Assembly (NCBI RefSeq): GCF_003265705.1
Contig: NW_020312785.1
Coordinates: forward strand, 137,012,416-137,076,415
Origin: Callorhinus ursinus
Taxonomy: Eukaryota; Chordata; Mammalia; Carnivora; Otariidae
Length of the DNA: 64,000 nt
Direction of reading: 5' to 3'
In this document: positions 13,156 through 25,900 of the stretch, one piece after another
How positions within the stretch are numbered: position 1 is the stretch's first letter
How the letters are laid out: the number at the start of each line of letters is the position of its first letter
Position numbers and translations under genes: made by a program
Notes under the pieces: model-generated
What the model was told of the DNA's origin: nothing
The model's database searches: none
The model's input: only the letters and a program-made list of their open reading frames with translations

Positions 13156-16100
13156 GAGCACAAGTGGGGGGAGGGGCAGAGAGCAAAGCAGACGCCCCGC
13201 GGAGCAGGGAGCCTGACGCAGGGCTCAATCCCAGGACCCCAGGATCATGACCTGAGCCGAAGGCAGGTGCTTAACTGACTGAGCCACCCAGGCGCCCCAA
13301 TCTTATACACATTATTCTTAACCTTAGTAATAAAAGACTTTTTAAGGGCATCAAAAAATAGATGTAACAAAAAGAAATTCTAGAATAATGGCTATTAGTT
13401 GAAGTTTCCCAAAACAGAGATGTCCTGTCTTACGTGTGCATGTGCATGTGTATGTGTGGGGTGCCAATCTGTGAAACTAAGGTTAATAGAGGAAAAGCAA
13501 AATCCTATAAAATGATACAAAACACAAGATTATTAGCAACGGTTAGACTGACCCACAGAGGAGGTCGGTACATGAGTGAGTAGGGAGCTGAGCACAGGTG
13601 ACAATGGCAAGAAGTAATCAATATCCATTGACTGATCAACAGAAATTCTATTTTGAAGATACTTTTAGGTTAAATTACCTAAAAAATATTTTCCATTTAA
13701 CTGTCACACTGTAATAATGACACAGCAACATGATACCACTACCTACTTCCTCTTCCTTTAAATCACTTCCTCATTGTACTCTTCTAACATAGGATCAAAC
13801 ATTCTGAGAATTCTGTCAAGAAGAGCTCTTCACTAGCAAAACCATTAAAGGAATGGGGGCCAAAGAACTGCTCTGTTAAAGGAGAAAATTGATGTAGGTA
13901 ATGGCTGAAGTCCCTTCCACCTCTATCACCCCATCTCTCCATGCTTTTTATTAGTGTTTGTTTTTATTTATATTCCAGTTAACATACAGCATAATATTAG
14001 TTTCAGGTGTACAATATTGTGATTCGGCACCTCCATACATCACCCTGTGCTCATCACGACAAGTCACTCCTTCATCCCCATCACCTATTTACCCATCCCC
14101 TCACCCATCTCCCCTCTGGTAACCAGCAGTTTGTTCTAGATTTTTTTTTTTTAAAGATTTTATTTATTTGACAGAGACACAGTGAGAGAGGGAACACAAG
14201 CAGAGGGAGAGGGAGAAGCAGGCTTCCGGCAGAGCAGGGAGCCCGACGCGGGGCCCAATCCCACGACCCTGGGATCACGACCTGAGCCGAAGGCAGACGC
14301 TTAACTACTGAGCCACCCACGCGCCCCTCTAGATTTTTTTTTAAAGATTTACTTGACACAGACAGAAGAGGGGGAAAGAGTGCGCACAAGCAGGGAGAGC
14401 AGCAGGCAGAGGGAGAGGGAGAAGCAGGCTCCCCGCCGAGCAGGGAGTGGGACGTGGGACTCGATCCCAGGACCCTGGCATCATGACCTGAGCCGAAGGC
14501 AGATGCTTAACTGACTGAGCCACCCAGGCGCCCCTGTTCTAGATTTTTAACATCCTGTTGTCATCTGCTCCAGTTTCTTGACCCTTCACACCCAACCCCT
14601 CTATCCTTAAGAATATGCGTTCTGCCTCATCTCACGGTAAAGCAAACTCAACTCCAAATTCATTGTTTCACCCCAATAGTCCCAACACATCCGACCTACA
14701 TTTAATTACCAACCCCACATCTCCAAACCCAAGGCACTTCTCCCCTCTGGAGTCTTCATTTTGGCTTGATGGCATCTATCCCCTTCTTTGCCTGGCAAAC
14801 ATATTACATGCTCTAAGGACAGACCAGACGTCACCCTGTCTGTGAAGCCATCCCTAACCCCCTCGAGAGCTTTAGTCCAAGCAGCGCCCTCTACACCATA
14901 TCATCCAAATGATCTTCCAGAGCTTTTGCTCACATACTTCACAATTTCTTTTTTTTTAAACGGATTCCCTCACTCAAGTCTGTAAATGTTTTCATAATTT
15001 AAATAGTTACAAAGGGTAACTTCCAGCATATTATAAATACTGAGTTTTTAAACTACCATTAACTCTTAAATATATCCAATGAAATCTAAATACTGCACTA
15101 ATCTAACACATCACCTAATTGTCACATACCAATAAGCTCTGTTTTAATAGCTGGTAATTTCATGCCATGCTCTCTTTCCCCCTTCAACTCAACTTTCCCC
15201 AACTCTATTTCATTTCCTCCAAGGATTTTATTTTATTTTTTAAAGATTTATTTATTTTAGAAAGAGACAGAGCAAGCAAGCTGGGGGAGGAGCAGAGGGG
15301 GAGGGAGAGAATCTCAAGCAGACTCCCCGCTGTGCACGGAGCCCAAGGCAAGGGCTCAATCTCACAACCCTGAGATCATGACCTGAGCCCAAAGCAAGAG
15401 TCAGCCACTCATCTGACTGAGCCAACCAGGTGCCCCCCCTCCAAGGATTTTATAGTAATACATTTCCACACCGCAAAACATTTTACTGATCACCCTTATT
15501 AATACTCCTCCACAACAAAAATTTGTATATAAACTGAAATTAACCAAAGGGTCTGTTAAAACTTTGACTTTTCTCTTCATGTACCCATTGGTTCATGTGC
15601 CCATGCAGAAATATTACTTACTGCTGGAATGAGTCAAGGTTCAGCATTAATTTAATTTCTGTTTTATGTTTTACACGTGTGTTAATAAACTGTGCTCATG
15701 TGAACAGGTAGATAGAACCATGCAAGGCTCTGAACTCCTTTTGAGTTGTTCTGTAATTAAAAGTAGTTTTAATGATCTACTAGCTGACAAGTCAATTAAT
15801 TATAACTTCAGTTTTGTCATGAGCCAAGGATTAATTGGAACCCAGCTGACGTGCAAGCGGATTTGTTACTCAGTTATCAGTTATACACATTCACAACACT
15901 GGTACCAATTCAGGTGCATGATCCTTGATTTGTAATTCTCAAATCCGGAAAGCTACAAAAGTAAAGTCTTCATAATTTACTGGGCTCAAAAGTGGCATGA
16001 GGTAAAACTACTTACAGTCTTTATCCTTTTTACTGTGAATATTCATGCTTCAGAAATATTAACATGTTGGATTATACGGTGCTGCCCCAGGTCCTCTGAA

Positions 16101-16945
16101 GTTGTCATATGATATGTGTTAAGATTACCTTTCTAAAAACCAGAATATTCTGAATTCTAAACAAAACAAAACTGCCCCCTCCCCAAGGATTTCAGATAAA
16201 GACATTTACTTATCTATCTCTTTTATTATAAAGGCCAAACCTTTGGATCATTTCTCCTGTGTATTCTCTACACCTAGAACAGCACCTGGCATGTAGGTAT
16301 ATTTTTGCTGACCGCAAAGTAGAAAAGGACGGGATAATAAAGTCAATTCTACCACTTCCATTAGCAGTGACACGTTCATATGTGGAGTAAATGGGTTTTT
16401 ATTCTAAAGTCTAAAGACAGGTTCTCGGTTTCTAAGGCTATCCTATTTATTTGCTCTTCAGTCCTCTGTTCAAAATTACACTAAAAAATTACAAGATAAA
16501 CTACTCTCCCATATTGTATCAGCTGTCAAGTACTTTCCAAGTTCCATATTTCTAAGGCCACAAAACTAAGCAAGGGTTCGAAATACAAGGTACTCACAGT
16601 TGCAGCCATCTCAGCTTTGGTCCTGTCATGTGTGGAAACGAAAATGATGGATGCCAACAAGAACACGCATCCTGTTCCCATAGTAATATAAAAATCCTGT
16701 AACGAGTGCATAAAGAACATGGTTAGGTTGATGAAACAAATGCTTTTGTTTTTTACTTTTAAAAACGTTTGTGACACAGTTTTTTCTTCATACAGCCCAA
16801 ACCTACATACTTCAGCTTCTAACTTTTCCATAAATCTGGCATTCACTACCCCCCCCCCATAAAGGAACACTATCCACACTTTGCACAGGGCATATTCAAA
16901 GTACATGACAAGATAATCTTTTAATAAGAGCAGTTCCCCAAAAGG

Positions 16946-16995
<50 letters not shown>

Positions 16996-19900
16996 TCTTT
17001 TTCTCAAGGACATATTATCAAAGCCAAAGGTTTATTAAATCATCTTACTGCCAGCAGAAAAACCCAAAAACTAGAAACAAAAAACTTTTTCTTCCCTTTC
17101 AAAGATGGCCCCTGACTTACAATGGTTGTACTTATGATGTTTAACTTTAAATGTTGCAAAAATGTTACACGTTCAGGAGAAACTGTACTTCAAACTGTGA
17201 CTTTGGATGCTGTCTCAGGCTAGCACTGTGTGGGACGATCCTCCATTGTGATGCTGCGCAGTGGGAGCAGCTCCTGGTCAGCCACCAATCACGAGGGTAA
17301 ACAAGAGATATGCTGACAACCCTTCTGTACCCACACGACCATTTTGTTGGTCACTTTCAGTACAGTATCCAATTATATGAGTCAACACTTTACTATCAAA
17401 CAGCCTTTGTGGTAGATGATTTTGCCCAAATGCAGGTTTTATAAGTGTTCCGAGCACACTGAAGGTAGGCTAGGCTAAGCTATGCTGTTTAGGAGGCTAA
17501 GTGTATTAAATGCACTTTCGACTCAGGGTCTTTTCAACTTATGATGGGTTTGTTGGGATGTAATAACCCCACTGTAAGTCGAGGAAGATCTGTATTCTAT
17601 GCTAGGATGGCCTCTTTGAGGGTACTTCGGTGCTTTGAAAGCACTCTGGGAAAGAGAGAATCAGAAGAACCACCCGTCATTAACTACATAAAATATGCCA
17701 ATAGTATGTTTTCTGGACACTTAAGCTTTCTGCAGTAACATATTGCTTCCAATTGTTCCAAGTGAGTAACCCAAAATGAGCTTGTATCATGAGTTTATCT
17801 ACTCTACAAAAGCTTCCATATCTCCGCATAATGCAGCTCATGACATGAAGTTCTCCCTGGGTTTCCAAGGGTTCTCTCAGGCACACTCTTGTCAGGCTCC
17901 TCTCAGATGCCAAATGAAACCAGTGCTTGACATGCACACTTGACTCAGAGGAGAAACTGGTAAAATGATGGCCATTCCAAAGGGTTTTAAGTCTGATACT
18001 TTCGGGGTTTTCTGAAGTGCAATCTCCACTAAACCTAGTATCAATAACCCATCCAATACAGAATTCCTGTACTGTCAATTGTACACTTAACATTTATAAA
18101 ACAAATTAAGAGATTTCTCTTTGCTTCTAAAAGAGGTGGTTTTTCTGCAATATTCTGTTTTTCCTTTTCCTTTGAATATTACGTCAAATCTGTGACATAC
18201 AAATAAAACTCCATTTACTAATATCTGGAGTACATTCAAGGAGGTATTAAACAAGACAACCATTTTGAGGCATACTAATGTGGTGTTCAAGAAACATGGA
18301 TTCTAGAACCAGACTATCTGAGTTCAGATCCCAGTTATGCTATTTCTTGGCTCTATTGACTTTGAATTTGTCTGTCTTCCTGAGTTTCTTCATCTGCAAA
18401 ATGGGAGTAAAAACAGTCAGTATCTTCTTCAGAGGTGATTCTAAAGATTAGAGTTAATCGGTAGAAAGTGCTTAGATCAGTGCCAGGCACACAGTCAATG
18501 TCCGTAAGTGTTGGCTGTTGTTACTCTTGACAGAATCTGAGCCACAACAGCATGGAACAGAAAAGATTCTCCCTTCAAAAAGCTTATCCCTCCCACTCCC
18601 TGGGCACTACCACCACCACCGCCCTCTCAAAACATTTTCTGTAAAACAGAAAACTTCTCTGACGTTAAAAAGTATTTAAGTACATTAATAGTTGAGAGTA
18701 AAAGTGATTTTTAAGCCTTTTAAACAAACATGAAATCCTTATGTTAGGTGCAAAGTACAGCCTATATGACTCTTAATCACCTATAAACAGACAAAAAAAG
18801 ACCCAAAAGAGATATAGTAGAATATTGACAAAAGCTGTTTTAGGATGAAATGACTGATTTATTCCCCGCTCCAATATTTTAAGATCAGTACTTACTCTAA
18901 AATAATGTTTTTTTAATTACTTTTAAATGCTCCTCTGATGTAATAAATGTTTTACATTTTGTTTAGTTTAGTTAAATCATTAAACTGGAAAATATTGTTT
19001 CTTGTCAAAAAGATCAATGTTTCTTGTCAAAAGATCAATGTTCTTAAACATGACAGATGCAACACTAAAGACTCAACATTTCCAAAAGTATTTTTATGGA
19101 CAGTGATACTGTTTTGCCACTGAGAGATAAGAAAAAATAATTTCGATCTTTAATGTTTAAAATATAAATTTATACACTGGAACTACAAATCAATCAGCTC
19201 AAATATACTAGTAAACTTTTCACTCATCCAAAAATCTTACCGAATACCTCTCTGTAAAAAGGAAGAAGTTACAAAGATTACAAACAAAATTAACAAAAAT
19301 TCTAAGGTATTCTCTGCATCCTCTTAATATGCATTCCATACAATAAATGGGTTCTGCTATTGTCATCATTACAGGGAGATCCCTGAGGTGATGACATTTG
19401 CCATGAGAGCATCAAAAGTTGGTAGGGTGCTGGTACCAACAGGATTCAGGGGAGGTCAGAGAATGGAATGCCTAGCGTTGAGGGCTTTCCTGGGTTCCAG
19501 TCTCAGTTTATTTTTACCCTAGCTGTGTAACTTTGGACAAGGTATGTAACCACTCTGAACCCAAATTTCCTCAACAGGAAAATGGAGCATTATGGTGTGA
19601 GGATTCTAAATCACAGTACATAAAGTGTCTGGCACAAGTCCGTGCTGATAGCAACTATTATCAGGAAGGGTAATGGGTCAGTCCTATATCGGCCATACCA
19701 AGAGCTGCATGTATGTGCTCATCAAAGGCTTGGTGGATGTGATTCAGCTCCAATCTGTTTTTCAAGGTTATTTTTTTTAACTGTTGTGGTATCAACTTTT
19801 TTTTTGCTTTTTAATTTTTAAACTTAAAATATTCTGTTAAAAGAAGGTAAGGGATTCTTAGAGCACCAGATTTAAAAGGCACCAAAGTGTATATAGAAAA

Positions 19901-22900
19901 AAGTAAATCTCTTAGGTGTATATTAATATCTGACCCGACGCTTACTTTGCATTAATTTAAAAAATTAACAGAATCTTACTGCTTTGTATTGATCTTATTA
20001 TCCTCCATTCTTAATAGTTAAAAACTCACCCTAATTTGTATCTTTTCCCTCAGAGGTGTGACTGCTTTTATATGTCAACCCTGACATGTATAATTTGTCA
20101 CAAACCACTCTTAGTTCCAACACTACTGAAGAAGGAAACCGCTCAATTCTTTCTTCAAGTGCAGTAAACATGTGAATCACCTCATGTGTCATCTCACAAA
20201 TCCACACTATACTCAAACACGCGCACCAGCAGACTGTCTGTAGAAAGTTATGCATCACTGATTCTGTGAAAACAAAATTCTCATGTGCGCTTTCATTAAA
20301 AGGGAAATTTCTGAACAGTGAATTCAACAAGTGCCTGAATTCACTTACTGATAACTTCTTTCATAATATAAAACTCAAAACAAAATAGGTAGCATTATGT
20401 GGTGCTTTATTTGAAAAGCTCCAGAGATACATCACATTAGTTCATCACTCTCTCTAATATCTAGCATAATGCCCAGCGCAGAGCAGGTACACAATGGACA
20501 ACTGCAGAACCCAAGAGTGACGCTCTGAAATGTGAGAAATCAGAAGGGACAAAATTTTTAAATTTTGTTTTTAAAAAATACCTCGCGTTTAAAAAAAAAA
20601 ATAAATAAAAATAAATACCTCGTGTGAATGAGATTAAACCACCAATTAGCTGTAAACCCCTGACCGCGTCTGTCTCCCCCTTTCTTATTTCACTTTCACC
20701 CTCTGCCACCCTGCTTGGCAGGGAAAATGGAGGTGCTCAGGGGCAGAACTGGAACCATGGAGAGTGTGTTCTCGTGCTACGGAGTTCTGAAAGCAGCACT
20801 CTTCTGAAGAGTAAAACTACGCAAGATTCCAAAAGAGCCATGTTCTTTGTAAAGGGATTCCACTTTTCTCACGCTTACCGACTGCTTGACTTTGGTAGAA
20901 TCGACTTGCTCATAAACGGGAGTGCAGTACACAATCAGGATGAGGAGACTCAGAAGAAAGGCACTGCAGCTCACGAATTCAAAAAAGTAAAGTCCTCCAC
21001 ACAGCGTACACTGTGACACGACTTCCTCGCAGACAAAGGCCAGCAGGGACAGCAACTACAAAAGAAACCAAGCTGTTTACTCGAGTGTTTTCCAGAGAAA
21101 CCTACAGTATTCAGAACACTCATCTGTTCGCTCCACTCTCTGGAAAGTAGAGACTGTGGCAAACACGATTACTGACCGGACCCCATCTCTACAGAACTTC
21201 ACAATCTGATTGCCTTGAAGGGAATCCACGTACACAAATAATTAACTACCCAGTGCTAAATGCTAGACTTGGGGAAAATACGGGGTGTTGCTGGCACCCT
21301 CCCGCCCCAAGGCAGGCAGAGATCCCACCACCCCCGCTGAGCCGAGAGAGAGAGTTCGGTCAACATGGTTCAAGCACCCAGTGTGAAGGAAGGGGATGGC
21401 AACACGAAAATAATGAGACGAGACTAGAGAGGTAAGCGGAGGCTAGATCTAAGTGTCCTCGCTTCCTAGTTTAAAAAAAAAAAAAAAAATCTGGATTGTA
21501 AGGGTTTTAAAGCAAAGGGGCGAGAACATTCAGGCTTCCAGTCGGGAAGCTGATGGAAGAAACCAGGGGAAGACAGTGAGCTGGGGAAGACAGTGGTGAC
21601 GGAGAACAGTGTCTGCAATCACTGCGAGAGGCAAGAAGCGGCAGAAGCCCTTATCAGGACCAATACAAACAGCAGGAAACAAGATAACAGACGTGAATGC
21701 TTTATTTTAACTTAAAGCAAAAAGGCACGTTTATTCACCAAACTTTGGAAATAGGGCTTTTCTCTGGGTTTGAGCCTACTGATTGGAATTCCACGTCATG
21801 TTTTCTGCACTAATCACTTTCATCATCTATAATTACCACTTGCAGACTAATGTTTAGTTGAAGTGGAGCAAGATCTTGGACACTTGAGAAGCGGAGGGCA
21901 GAATCCTTCTAGATTTGGACTAGTTTTACTAGCCCTTTACGGTTACCTCGCTCTCAATTCCACAGCAAATATTTTAGTAATTTATTTTCTGGACTTTCCA
22001 AAGCATTCAACTTAGTTTTCACAAAAACAATTCCTTTTCCCACTCAATTTCAGTCTGTGTGGTATTTAATTAAATGTCTGACCATAAAAAGTATAATTGG
22101 TAGTAGTGGGAATAACCCAAGTCAACTGACGGCAGGGGCAAAAGTGCTCAGACAGGCGTGGGTCAGAATGCCGTGCACTGAATGCACAATGGTAAGGTCC
22201 GGTGAATTTGGCAACTCAATTAAATGCAAGCAAGTGGGATTTAATAGCACTCCCACTGTCGTATATAAGGTACTAACATACTGGAGCGCCACTGCAGGAA
22301 AAAGAGTTGGGGTTCTTTTTTGTCTTTTTTTTAAGAGGCAAGGATGCTGGGAAGAGAATACATTGTTTTAAATGTGCTGTGTATGAGGGGGCTGCAAAAG
22401 AGTTAAGGGAGGTGTCTAGGAGGCAAAAGGATATACAGGTCTGCAGCTCAGGGGAGAGGTCTAGGGTGGAGATGAAGACGTGGGCATCGGCCAGTGAGAT
22501 CACCCAGAATGAGGAAAGCCAGCTTCATGCAGAACTCTGAGCAAACCCAAGATTTAAGGGATGTGCAGAGGGGGTGACATCAGCAAAGGACAATTAGGAG
22601 CAGCAGTCCAAGGAGGTAGCAGACCAAGGAAAAAGTATTTCTACCAAGAGAAAGTAAGCATGGGTAATGAATGCTACTCAGAGGTCGGGTAAGAACACTG
22701 AGACACCGACATCAGACTGAGCTACAATAAGGCTGCCGGTGACATCAGCAAGCCCATGTCAGTGTAGTCACCCAGGGAGGCTGAGATTACAGTACTGTAC
22801 GGTGGGAAGTGAGGGGAAGACAAAGCAATGGGAGTCAGCAGAGTCAAGAGGTATAGCGTGGGAAGAGTGGCCAGATAGGGAAGTAGTGGATGAGGTCAAA

Positions 22901-25900
22901 GGGAAGGGAATTTCAAGATAGGAGAGAACTGAGCATGATTAAATACTTAGGCAGAAACCAATAAGATGGGTGGGTCGAAAGACAAGGAAGAAAAGAGGCT
23001 CTCTATAGATAGGATGCAGGGCCCAGGTTTGGGGCTAACTCTTCTCCAGAAATAGGAAGAGAGAGAAGAGAGGTTCACTTGGGCAGCTAGTGTGGGTTTT
23101 GTGCAAGCCGAGGGAGTTTCCTTCAAGCATTAAGACCATCAAAATGACTGGTGACCTAAATCAAAGCCTATCGGGAAATGCCATTTTGCCCCTCAGATCA
23201 GTAGCAGCAACCAGATATATTAATGGCAAAAGTGTGCTACCAAAATCAGCAGATACATTGCATATTATAAAAATGTTATCCTGGGCACCTGGGTGGCTCA
23301 GTCGTTAAGCATCTGCCTTTGGCTCAGGTCATGATCCCGGGGTCCTGGGATCGAACCCTGCATCAGGCTCCCCACTCAGCAGGAAGCCTGCTTCTCCCTC
23401 TCCCACTCTCCCTGCTTGTGTTCCCTCTCTCGCTGTGTGTCTCTCTCTGTCAAATAAATAAATAATTTAAAAAAATGTTATCCTACAAAATATTTTCGTT
23501 TTTAAAAAAGATTCTATTTATTTAGAGAGTGAGAAAGGAAGCATGAGTCGGGGGAGGGTCAGAGGGAGAGCGAGAACCTCAAGCAGACTCCCCACTGAGC
23601 GTGGAGCCCAACGCGGGGCTCAATCCCGCAACCCTGAGATCATGACCTGAGCCGAAACCAAGAGTCAGGATGCTTAACCGACTGAACCACCCAGGCTACA
23701 AAATATTTTCATCAAACAGAAGTCAATGGTACACCACTCTGAAAAACAATGGAGCAGTTTCTTAAAAACTAAACACACCACCACTGTATAACACAGCAAC
23801 CGCATTCCCACATTCTGCCTACAACCAGGAGAAATGAAAACATGTCTGTGCAAAAACTGACACATGAATGTTCATAACAGTTTCATTCATAACAGCTCCA
23901 GAATCTGGACACCATGCAGATGTCCCTCTTTGGTTAAGCAAACTGTGCTACATCCATACCATGGAATACTACTTAGCAGTAAAAAGGAGCAAACTCACAT
24001 ATGCAACAACGTAGATAAATGTCCAAATTATGCAGTGAAAGAACTCCAAAACTCAAAGGTTACATACTACATGATTCCATTTATTTACGTTTTTAAAGAT
24101 TTATTTATTTATCTTGGGGGGGAGGGGCAGAGGGCGAGGGAGAGAGAATTCCAAGCATTCTCCGTGCTGAGTGTGGAGCCCCACTCAGGGCTCGATCTCA
24201 CGACCCCAAGATCACGACCTGAGCTGAAACCAAGAGTCAGTGGCTTAACTGCTCCACCCAGACACCCCCATGATTCCATTTATATAGCATTCTTCAAATA
24301 ACAAACTACAAAGCTGGAGAACTAAATAGTGGTGGCCAGGGAAGAGGGAAAAGGTGTGGTTATAAAGGGGTGGCATGAGGGAACCCTGTGGTGATAGGAT
24401 GGTTCTGGAACAGTTGTGGTAGTGACTCTAGGAAGCTACACAGGTCACACACACACATACACAAAGTGCAGAGGATCTCCCTGTATGTTTTGTTTTGCAA
24501 ATTCCTGTGAATCTATAATTATTTCAAAATAAAAAGTTAAAAAAAATGGTCAAATCTAAATTGGTATGAAGGTCTCTAATTTTTCCCTCTCCAACCGGTT
24601 AATACAAAATTTCATATATCCCACAACTGAAAAGAATCTATATAAGGATGAAAACAGAGCCTACTGGTATGATTTCCTACAAGTTAGTAAGACATAAAAT
24701 AGTCCAGCATATCCCAAACAACCGCCTTCAGACAGATGTTAGGTTAGGTAAGGTGTTCCCAATTATTACACCATAGGATACAAAAGTGACACATCAAGAC
24801 AAATCTCAGAAAGTCATTGTGTAAAGGTACTTCCTTAGTCTCCTGTAATTATAATTACAGGGTGAGTTTTTACATGACTACAGTATAATAAAATACTAAA
24901 CGTCTAATATTCCACTTGCTTTATTCTTGCCTCTATGTTAAATCTTATGCGACTTTTTAGGAGTTTCTCTATGACAAATTTGCAAAATATACCTCAAGTA
25001 TACAAAAGCCAATTAACTGTGAGAAGATATCAGCCTAAAGCTCTAACTGGGGTCTGAGACTAGTTGATCGTGGGCCATTCTTATCTCAATAATTAGGTTA
25101 TCAGGAATGCTCATCTGTGTAAGCCATATGACAATAAAATCTTTTCGGTAGAGATACATACTGCTTGTCTATTCTCAGTAAGAAAGGGGCAGCACCCAGC
25201 TCAACCAGCAGCAGTCAGGGTCTTTCTAACCAGTCCTGTTCCAAAGTTACGAACAGGAGTCAAGCCTCAGAGCAGTATTAAGAGGCATATTCTACCCAGA
25301 CATCCTGAGAGATTAAAGGGGTACGATATCAAGTTTGGACATTTACTAGTTCCTATTCCCAGTTTAAGACCAAGAAATCAGCACTACAAACTATATTCAG
25401 TATGAAGTTTTTTCCTGGCTCCTCCCATCTGTCTGATGCTCCGAACCTTCCTATATAATCTCCCACAGCACTCTACAGTATCTTTACGTTGTACATCTGA
25501 CACCAATACATGTGTTATACCTCAATTACAAAAATCTTTTTTAAGAAGTGCATTTGGGTATTATGTATCCAACACTGTAATATGTATAGGAACATGTAAT
25601 GACACAGCAACAAGATCAAAGTATAAGAAAACAATACACCTCATAATTGACCATCCATTATATGTAGATTCAGGAAATCTCAGGAAAATGCTCGGATCCA
25701 CCTGGACTAACAGTAGCTAGAGAAGGATAAGTGGAAAAGCAAGACTCAAAGCAGGGCTAAGAGATACATAGGATCTGGAAAGGCAGAGAACATTCCAGGT
25801 GGAGGACAAAAAAGAACAGACTCATGAAGGCAAAGAACTTGCATGGTAAACCCCACAGGGATAATAAGGCAACTGACCTGAATGGGGAGTGATGATGAAA

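Larger units (their letters stand above)
13955..14590 (-). mobile_element. Carnivore LINE-1 3' end fragment
   Basis: The motif around CAGTTAACATACAGCATAAT through CCATCACCTATTTACCC is the reverse of a carnivore LINE-1 3' UTR. The copy is interrupted at 14140-14534 by two SINEs. The part after 14535 is less certain. Confidence 0.65.

Noticed and set aside
13060..13170. GA/GGGA tract considered as an independent satellite or coding repeat
   Set aside because: It is the expanded CT-rich middle of a SINE. Arg/Glu-rich frames there are artefacts.
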